Positions 14,792 through 15,165 of a DNA stretch of 15,165 bases are shown here, piece after piece. The DNA comes from Candidatus Babelota bacterium. GTDB lineage: Bacteria > JAGOBX01. Location of the stretch: contig JAGOBX010000029.1 of assembly GCA_017999075.1 (NCBI GenBank), positions 1 to 15,165 on the forward strand, in the 5' to 3' direction. The notes beneath the pieces were generated by a model. That model was not told where the DNA came from, did not search any database, and worked only from the letters and a program-made list of their open reading frames with translations. Positions within the stretch are counted from its first letter, which is position 1; the number at the start of each line of letters is the position of its first letter. The translations under genes were made by a program, and so were the position numbers.

Positions 14792-15165
14792 TTAATTTTC
14801 GGCAAAAATTCCACGAAAATCAATTTCCTTAAACATATCCGGCGCGAAAGTATGCACAGGAATAAGCTGTTTGGGTTTCATAGCATTTATAAACGCGCTC
14901 AGTGTTTCCCGTGTGGCGTGGCCGCTGTGATGAATTTTCAAAATATCAATATTTTGACCAGCAAGATAATTCTTGAATTTATCAGATAAATATATATCGC
15001 ACATTGAATAAATCAATCTCCGCTTTTTGCCTGACGATATTCTATTAAGTATCCAGAACTCTTTATCTTCGTGAACAATCATACAAACGTTATTGCCCAT
15101 ATCCCGGACTTTATCGAGTTTTATACTATTTTGAAAACATTTATTTATAAAATTATAATTATTAT
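14792..15165 (-). CDS. Metallo-beta-lactamase-fold protein, RNase J/beta-CASP-like, partial
   Basis: The frame stays open from the TAA at 14792 to the right edge of the window, so the 124 visible codons are the C-terminal part of a longer gene; the ATG at 15098-15100 is internal. The diagnostic segment is ILKIHHSGHATRETLSAFIN (genomic 14890-14949), with the SGHA motif, then MKPKQLIPVHTFAPDMF ending the fold. In RNase J and other beta-CASP enzymes the His of SGHA and the His of PVHT are conserved metal or active-site residues (here about 14918-14920 and 14852-14854). The C-terminus stops about 18 residues after PVHT, so the RNase J C-terminal domain is absent. This suggests a shorter accessory beta-CASP-like enzyme, acting on RNA or DNA, rather than housekeeping RNase J. 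Confidence 0.75.
   Translation of the reverse strand, partial: NNYNFINKCFQNSIKLDKVRDMGNNVCMIVHEDKEFWILNRISSGKKRRLIYSMCDIYLSDKFKNYLAGQNIDILKIHHSGHATRETLSAFINAMKPKQLIPVHTFAPDMFKEIDFRGIFAEN

Noticed and set aside
15098-15100. ATG at 15098-15100 as the start of a 102-residue MBL protein
   Set aside because: The frame remains open upstream to the window edge, and a 102-residue product would lack the metal-binding N-terminal half of the MBL fold.

Overview
The window is A+T-rich bacterial DNA with frequent homopolymer runs and no RNA gene, CRISPR array or insertion sequence that I can see. A glycosyltransferase family 9 (heptosyltransferase-like) protein and a surface-glycan cluster point to a Gram-negative cell envelope. 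Several promoters fit sigma70 consensus with 17-bp spacers, and some genes have clear Shine-Dalgarno sites while others have none. I cannot name the phylum; I infer an AT-rich member of a lineage such as Elusimicrobiota, Omnitrophota or Spirochaetota, with low certainty. No gene-free stretch exceeds about 150 bases.

Left part (1-8722, all minus strand): a surface polysaccharide or lipopolysaccharide-type cluster. In transcription order it encodes a SPASM radical SAM protein, a GT9 glycosyltransferase, a membrane-tethered GT2 glycosyltransferase, a DegT-type sugar aminotransferase, a second GT2, a PglD/NeuD-like sugar N-acyltransferase and a CgeB-like GT-B glycosyltransferase. These are tightly packed (gaps of 1 to about 24 bases, except 151 bases before the aminotransferase). 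A second transcript with its own strong promoter carries a class I methyltransferase and a B12-binding-type radical SAM protein that runs off the left edge. The aminotransferase plus PglD-like acyltransferase form a plausible route to an N-acylated 4-amino-4,6-dideoxy sugar; the preceding 4,6-dehydratase is not in the window.

Middle (8837-11298, plus strand): a divergently transcribed two-gene unit, an AlgI/DltB-type MBOAT membrane O-acyltransferase followed 2 bases later by a membrane-anchored SGNH-like protein with GSS and DxxH motifs. This is the usual two-part logic for moving an acyl group across the membrane onto an extracytoplasmic glycan.

Right part (11430-15165, minus strand): the functional theme changes. 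A long ECF-like sigma factor, with a roughly 220-residue C-terminal extension holding additional helix-turn-helix-like segments, is directly upstream of a stand-alone CHAT (caspase-like) protease with an intact His/Cys dyad. The protease gene's ribosome binding site lies inside the end of the sigma gene. Further right are a PD-(D/E)XK nuclease-like protein and the C-terminal part of a metallo-beta-lactamase-fold protein resembling RNase J/beta-CASP enzymes. The sigma/CHAT pair is the best candidate here for an undescribed signalling or defence system. The other two genes may belong to the same accessory island or may simply be neighbours.
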